In this document: positions 58,899-64,000 of the stretch, in pieces
Position numbering within the stretch: position 1 is the first letter of the stretch
Layout of the letters: each line of letters opens with the position of its first letter
Assembly (NCBI GenBank): GCA_902805475.1
Contig: CADCSX010000023.1
Coordinates: forward strand, 186,001-250,000
Reading direction: 5' to 3'
DNA: 64,000 nt
Source of the DNA: Entonaema liquescens
Taxonomy: Eukaryota > Ascomycota > Sordariomycetes > Xylariales > Xylariaceae
Notes under the pieces: model-generated
The model's database searches: none
Seen by the model: the letters and a program-made list of their open reading frames with translations, nothing else
Told to the model about the DNA's origin: nothing
Position numbers and translations under genes: made by a program

Positions 58899-61263
58899 TG
58901 TCTCACTGTTGGTAGGATCGCTGTTGTTTTGTCGAAGGGATAGAATTGCAGGCCACTCGATGTTCATACTGTCCAAAGCAAACCGTCTCTAGGATAGGAA
59001 CCCTAAAGACTTTATACGTATAGGAACGGCTTATAGGATTGTTGGATGTACTCTTGTACTATAGAGCTCAGCCTCCGGTAGGCTCGATAAACTCCGAATT
59101 GCCGTCGGTAAGTTATGAGTAGTGGCTAGGATTGAGGATTGTGGCAGACCGATGAGGTGACGCAACGGCCGGAAGAAACAGAAGAATGAGCAAACGGGTT
59201 AACAAACAAATTCCAACTTGGGGTTGTCTTGTCTAACGTGAATAAAAATATGCTCTAGTTTTCGTCTACTGCGTTATTATGATATGTACTACTTAGTAGT
59301 GAGTGGTTTTTCTTTCTTCTTTCCTACTCGTCTTTTTTTTTTTTTTTTTTTTCAGGGAACAATGTTGAATGAACCGAGGCATGTTTGCTTTCTTGTCGGT
59401 CCACTTACCTAAGGCCAGTGACGAAACGGAAACGTCGCAATACACATTAGCTCTTCCAGCCTTGACTTCATAGGCTATGCTTCTAGACTTAACTAACGAC
59501 TAGCCCCTAACTACGCTAGGCTTCCCTGTCGCGTTATAAAGTAGCAATGCCATGTGTCAACCTTTAAGGAAGTTGGGATCCGTCCTGCACGCTAATACAG
59601 GCGGTCCGCAAGGTACTATGGTAGGTTTACGGCACGCTAGTGTGTAAGAAACACTACTATGCGGCAAGCTGAGGCGAGCCCGTTGGCATAAAACTAGTCG
59701 TCGCACGGAAATGAGAAGATGAACAAGTTGAACCTCGGTCGTTTGATAAGCTTAACAGGTTTTTTTATGGGCGCATTCTTAACCATAAGACACTAATATG
59801 ACGGGATAGTCATGATGTATTGAACTGCTATTTATTGTACGTAGTGTACAAACACTACCCATGTGCACTAACAATAGCGTTAATAGTTTCTGAAACTGCT
59901 GGCATCATCTCGCAGATTTAACTAAACAGCTTAGATAAGACTCTCCTATCAGAGCACCTCATCATTCGCTTGCTTCTATTACGTGCGTACCTCTCAAGGC
60001 AAGCCGCCGGAAACAGGTCGGATATCTCCTACAATGCGCATTTCTAGAACAACTAGAATGGAATAAGTCTGCATGGTCACCTAAGAATAACTTTTTACTT
60101 TTTACTAGCTAACACATTAAGGGTCTTCCCGTAGGATTGGTTTAGTTGATTCTACACAGCCGAATCAGGTTTAAGATATAGAGGGGACCTCCCCAAAATG
60201 GAACCCCTAAACCTTCTGTAAAGGATCAGCCCTAGCTTAGGTAACTATAATGTGCATATACATCGTCGTATCGTCGTATCGTCGTATCGTCGTATCGTCG
60301 TATCGTCGTAAGGTAAATCCAACAAGACGAGCCAAGATAACAATAAGTTCCAATATCGCATACCAGCGCATTGAGCGAACGTCGCCCGTCATCCATCATG
60401 CATCATTTCATTCCTATCGCATAGACATATATCATAAATCGAATGATCCAGACTCGCATTCACGGATGAGCTAACCTATACGTATTCTATCTCCGTGGTG
60501 AACGCCCCTGAATCTTTGAACCGCGGCATACCACCGGGCATGGATAAGATCACTTTAGTACACGATGTCGGCGAGTCGGGACCTCCGTCCCATCTATAAT
60601 TGCAGCGTCCGGGTTAAGACCCCGGTCCAATTTATTATCCCGTTCCAATGGTTCCAATAACTCTAATGCGCCATGTCTGACTTTTTTTTTTTATCTAATC
60701 AACGCGCTGCGTTTCTGAGTCCGAAATATCTAACCCGATAAACGGCACTCCCAAGCGATTATTGCCGATGTGATGACGAGGTATTTGGGGGCTATGCATA
60801 CATGTATCTTGCAGGATGTAAGATATGTACGGAGTCGATTCGGCAGTCGATGCCGATTGTCAGACACAAAATCCTTAGAACATTCTCTACCGGCATGACG
60901 TGCAGGAATATATCCCTACTGTATTTTTTTTTTTTTTTTTTTTTTTTGCATCTGCTAATTAATCTAGTCTCGGCGGATGGAAGACGTCAACGAAGTGTTC
61001 TAGTGGCTTGGCTAATTCAACAGTTTATGAGAAAATAAGTAGTACACTTAACCCCTGAACTGGATACAAGGGAAGCAACAAAGTAAGGTACGACGAATAG
61101 ATGCAAAGTAAATTCAGACGATATGGCGGAAGACAATATCATTGCGTGGTAGTTTACTCAATGTATTGATTTACTAACACGTAGCATCATGTAAACAACT
61201 TATCTATGAGTCCTTTATCATACGATGCGTTTTCACAACCGAACCAGCTCGCCGGCTTCAGGA
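58899..61263. other. 2.4-kb gene-free region
   Basis: Upstream of CYP505 and downstream of the next gene. It holds T-runs at about 59333-59353 and 60926-60948 and the 8-bp minisatellite at 60263-60310. No coding or RNA gene is recognised. Confidence 0.5.
60263..60310 (+). repeat. 8-bp minisatellite (TCGTCGTA) x6
   Basis: Six perfect head-to-tail TCGTCGTA units without spacers. It is rich in CpG yet unmutated. Confidence 0.95.
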
Positions 61264-61998
61264 CTACTTCGTCTGTGCCGGATTTCCTGCTCTCTTTTTC
61301 TTCTTTGACCCTCCAGCTTCCACTTCCGCTCCGTGATCCTTCTTCGCATGAACCTTAGTAGCATCTTCATCCCAGATCTCTAGTTGAATAGACTTTTCGC
61401 GAAGCTCTGCAACATCTCGGAACTCGCTTAGAGGTGCTGTCCTTTGCGTCTTGGATAGCCGCGCTAGAACGATAAGTTTAGAGCCTGGAGGCGATAGGGC
61501 TTTCTCAAAGTCTGCTGGTTCCGCGCACTGCGGCGAGAGGGCCAGGTAGCACACGGGCTGGGATGAGCGGTGCTGAGCTCGACAGGCTGAGCTGTAGTTG
61601 ACCACGGGGAACGTGATGTGGTGCGACTTTCCGGGGTAGATGTAAACCTCCGGGTAAGCCATCTCCGGATGGTGGGGTGGCGATACGGCCGACGGTGGCG
61701 TTTGGTGATGTCTCGGCTGAGGGTCCGGGTGAGACATTCGTGTACTACTTCTTCGGGAGTGTCTGGTCTCCTGTCGATCTTGGACAGTATTCGCGGCTGT
61801 GTTATCCCCGGCGGGTTCTAGGCGAGAAAGTCTTAGATCCATACGTTGATATAGCCTAGTCACGATACACTGCTCGCACGAACAGAGCTGTGGTTCGTGA
61901 AGAGGTGCGAAGGGAGCAGGGGTGATGCGAGGAGAAAATAGTGACTGCCTCGTAGAAGGGGTGGTGTAATCGTTTGCCGGGGGCGAGTTGCTGGACAT
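61264..61998 (-). CDS. Hypothetical protein
   Basis: Single open frame of about 244 residues from Met 61998 (MSSNSPPANDYTTPS); an in-frame ATG at 62070 would add 24. The N-terminal half is Ser/Pro/Arg-rich and disordered with a CSCEQC cluster. The C-terminal half looks folded (EVYIYPGKSHHITFPVVNYS, SKLIVLARLSKTQRTAPLSE, FRDVAELREKSIQLEIWDED) and ends in a Lys-rich tail. I do not recognise a family. Codon use and length support a real gene; no intron signal is needed. Confidence 0.55.
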   Translation of the reverse strand: MSSNSPPANDYTTPSTRQSLFSPRITPAPFAPLHEPQLCSCEQCIVTRLYQRMDLRLSRLEPAGDNTAANTVQDRQETRHSRRSSTRMSHPDPQPRHHQTPPSAVSPPHHPEMAYPEVYIYPGKSHHITFPVVNYSSACRAQHRSSQPVCYLALSPQCAEPADFEKALSPPGSKLIVLARLSKTQRTAPLSEFRDVAELREKSIQLEIWDEDATKVHAKKDHGAEVEAGGSKKKKRAGNPAQTK

Positions 61999-63782
61999 GG
62001 TAATTTTGTCTGACTTACCTATCCTGCTAGATCGATGGGACTTGAGGTGATCTCCAAATACGAGGCACATTTGTAGGCTGGAACTTGTTGAGATGATCTC
62101 TAGTATTTCTCCAGGGCTACAGATTTGCAGGTTCTTCTCTTTATATGTGAAATGCCGTGGGCATAAAAGAGAACAAGAGAGTCACTTGGTTTCTTTGGTA
62201 CGGAAAGATACTGACTGACAAGAGTAGGATGCGTCAGTCTCTAGACTACTCGTGAATAGGATATGTGTCAGGATTTTAAATATCTGGTTTAGAATCCTCA
62301 CAGTACATGCATCAATGAAGTACCCTAGCGTTAATAAAGCAATGAGTACGATGCTATCTTTAAGGAAACCATAGGCATGATTAAAGAGAGCCTTAGTTTC
62401 TGTTATAGCCATGGAGTTTGCAGTTGCCTAATCATATATACTACGGTAAGGAGTCACGTAGATCTCTGGCTCCGCCAGACACATACCTGAGTCAGGTTTC
62501 AAGTTTGTACATATGCCCAAGGCATTGTAGCTTCCTGCGAGGCTCCTAGTATTATTGGTTTCCTAAACCATATTCTTCTTCCTTTTTTGTGATATTCTAG
62601 TCTCGTGATAATATTTCAGGAAGGAGATTGTGCTTTCTTTGCGAGGAAACGCTTAATAGAAAGTAATGGTTCATTTGACTTCCCCGATGCTGGTAATTAT
62701 TTTTGACTAGTCTATCCCTCCAATGAGATTAACCGACTGAGCTAGGGACGTATTTTAATGTTTTCCTACTTATAATATAAGGGTTGTTGAAAATCTTCGG
62801 GACGCGTATTTGTTCATGGTGATTCTTCTTGGGGACGAACGGGACTGATTCCCGAGGGACTTTACTTCGGCTGGGATAGTTTCGTTCTAGCCTATGTATG
62901 ATAAGTAAATACAGCATTTTAATCTTAATTAATCATACTATTCCGCTTGAATAAATGTTATAGATTTAATTTCATTTATTCACTTTAATTCTTGGGACAT
63001 CTTGTTCGGCTCGTTGTATCAAGGACAAGTCCAAGGAGAATTTGATAAATACGTAAACGCTATCAGCGATAGTCGAGGTGATGGGATGACTTTGGCGACA
63101 GTTTATTCTTTGGAATCATATAAATACGGATACCAAAGCAAAGTCTGTGTGAGTTATAATATCATGGAAAGCATTCTGGTAGACTTTTATTTTTGAAGCC
63201 AGTATTTCAATCCCTGGGTTTAAGTATAGCTGTTCTCATCCATACATGTAGTTATCAAAGAGGAATGTCCGTATAGAAATAACCCTTTACGACACTTTAT
63301 TTCATTTCTAGATAGTATCTGGGTTAAATATCACAAGAGGAAAGCTCTCAGGGGTAATTGAAATATTCCATACTTTGAACATTGAAATAGGTAGGAAAAT
63401 CTATTTCACAGTGTATGTTCATATAAGTGTGATTTATGGTTATTTTTCGAAGATTGCCACCAAGTACTGGTATATGGATGTAATTATGAGGTTGGTTTGA
63501 ATATATCATGCCCCTGAATTATGTAATGATAGTTGAGGTACCAGTGTAACTCCTATGTCTGCCTGCGCGGTAGGCACCAGTGGCACGTGCACGATTCGCG
63601 TGAATCAATTCCAATTTCCATTAAAGACTGCAGGTGCAGGGGCCTAGCTCCGAGCCTCAGCGCGTCATAATTCGCGTCAAACAATTTGGTAGATTGTCCA
63701 CTTTTCCCATGAAACCACAACCTCTTTTTAAACAACACCACGAATTTTCTTAATCGCTGCAGAGTTTACGAACTCGAGTAAT
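61999..63782. other. Intergenic region before RFC1
   Basis: 1.8 kb with only short frames. A 76-codon minus-strand frame at 62182-62412 has a hydrophobic stretch (IVLIALLTLGYFI) but no other support. RFC1 promoter sequence lies at the right end. Confidence 0.45.
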
Positions 63783-64000
63783 ATGCCTGATATCCGTTCT
63801 TTCTTCGGGGCCAAGGGCGGTGCCCCGGCCTCTTCGAAGCCAGCTTCAAAGAAACCAGACGAAGAACCACCAAAGAAACGTACCAGTGCGTAATCCTCGA
63901 AACCAAGCCGTTATCCTGGCAGCTAATTGTGCTTTTTTAGAGGGACGAAAGGTTGTAGATGACAGCGATGATGAAGAAGTACCCGTCGAGTAAGTCGAAT
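63783..64000 (+). CDS. RFC1: Replication factor C large subunit (5' part only)
   Basis: Clamp-loader large subunit that opens PCNA at primer-template junctions. Exon 1 is 63783-63885. A 55-bp intron (GTGCGT...CTAAT...TTTTTTAG) follows; exon 2 is 63941-63989, then a GTAAGT donor, and the gene leaves the window. The N-terminus MPDIRSFFGAKGG is the PIP-like start of RFC1 (DIR-S/K-FFG), followed by a Lys-rich stretch. The spliced KGRKVVDDSDDDEEVPVE is the acidic segment seen in RFC1 proteins. Only about 50 residues are visible, so BRCT and AAA+ domains cannot be checked. Confidence 0.78.

Noticed and set aside
60263..60310. Short tandem array considered as a CRISPR-like array
   Set aside because: Units are 8 bp with no spacers, and this is a eukaryotic genome.
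62182..62412. 76-codon minus-strand frame with a hydrophobic helix
   Set aside because: A single hydrophobic stretch in AT-rich intergenic DNA is not enough support for a gene.

Overview
The window looks like nuclear DNA of a filamentous ascomycete (Pezizomycotina, most likely a Sordariomycete; inferred from protein flavour only). Short introns of about 45-100 bp with GT...CTAAC...AG signals interrupt most genes. GC-balanced gene blocks alternate with extremely AT-rich, gene-free islands in which surviving C is mostly in CpG. That is the footprint of repeat-induced point mutation (RIP).

Layout. 1-6600 is a RIP-destroyed AT island whose two ends share a direct repeat of about 190 bp, probably the LTRs of a dead retroelement. 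6600-9460 is gene-free and holds a 106-bp inverted repeat. 9.4-13.8 kb carries the eIF2B gamma gene and a Pex22-like gene. 14055-15954 is a 1.9-kb RIP-mutated Fot1/pogo-type DNA transposon with 50-bp inverted ends and TA duplications. 16.7-36.5 kb is a housekeeping block: SPT20, ATG27, a C2H2 zinc-finger gene, a hydrophilin-like gene, ORC6, an EF-hand secretory protein, TYW2/TRM12, a decayed sulfotransferase-like gene and a large RNA-dependent RNA polymerase. A DUF1479 oxygenase-like gene follows, then 3.8 kb without genes.

43.4-59 kb looks like a small accessory cluster: an alpha/beta hydrolase with an EthD-like N-terminus, a DHA2-type MFS exporter and a Zn2Cys6 regulator, then two proteins of unknown function and a self-sufficient CYP505 P450-reductase fusion. 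The 1.3-kb region between hydrolase and exporter carries repeated CTTCCG sites and a CCG-N2-CGG palindrome, plausible targets for the neighbouring Zn2Cys6 protein. No polyketide or peptide synthase is present, so a detoxification or fatty-acid-type oxidation role is as likely as biosynthesis. The window ends in a hypothetical gene and the first exons of RFC1.

Four conserved genes (ORC6, DUF1479, the hydrolase, a 2EXR protein) each need exactly one extra base at a short homopolymer to regain the family reading frame. This points to single-base deletions in the assembly, or less likely to real decay. The sulfotransferase-like gene is different: it has an in-frame TGA and a damaged cofactor loop. 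All gene names rest on reading translated sequence; no database search was run.
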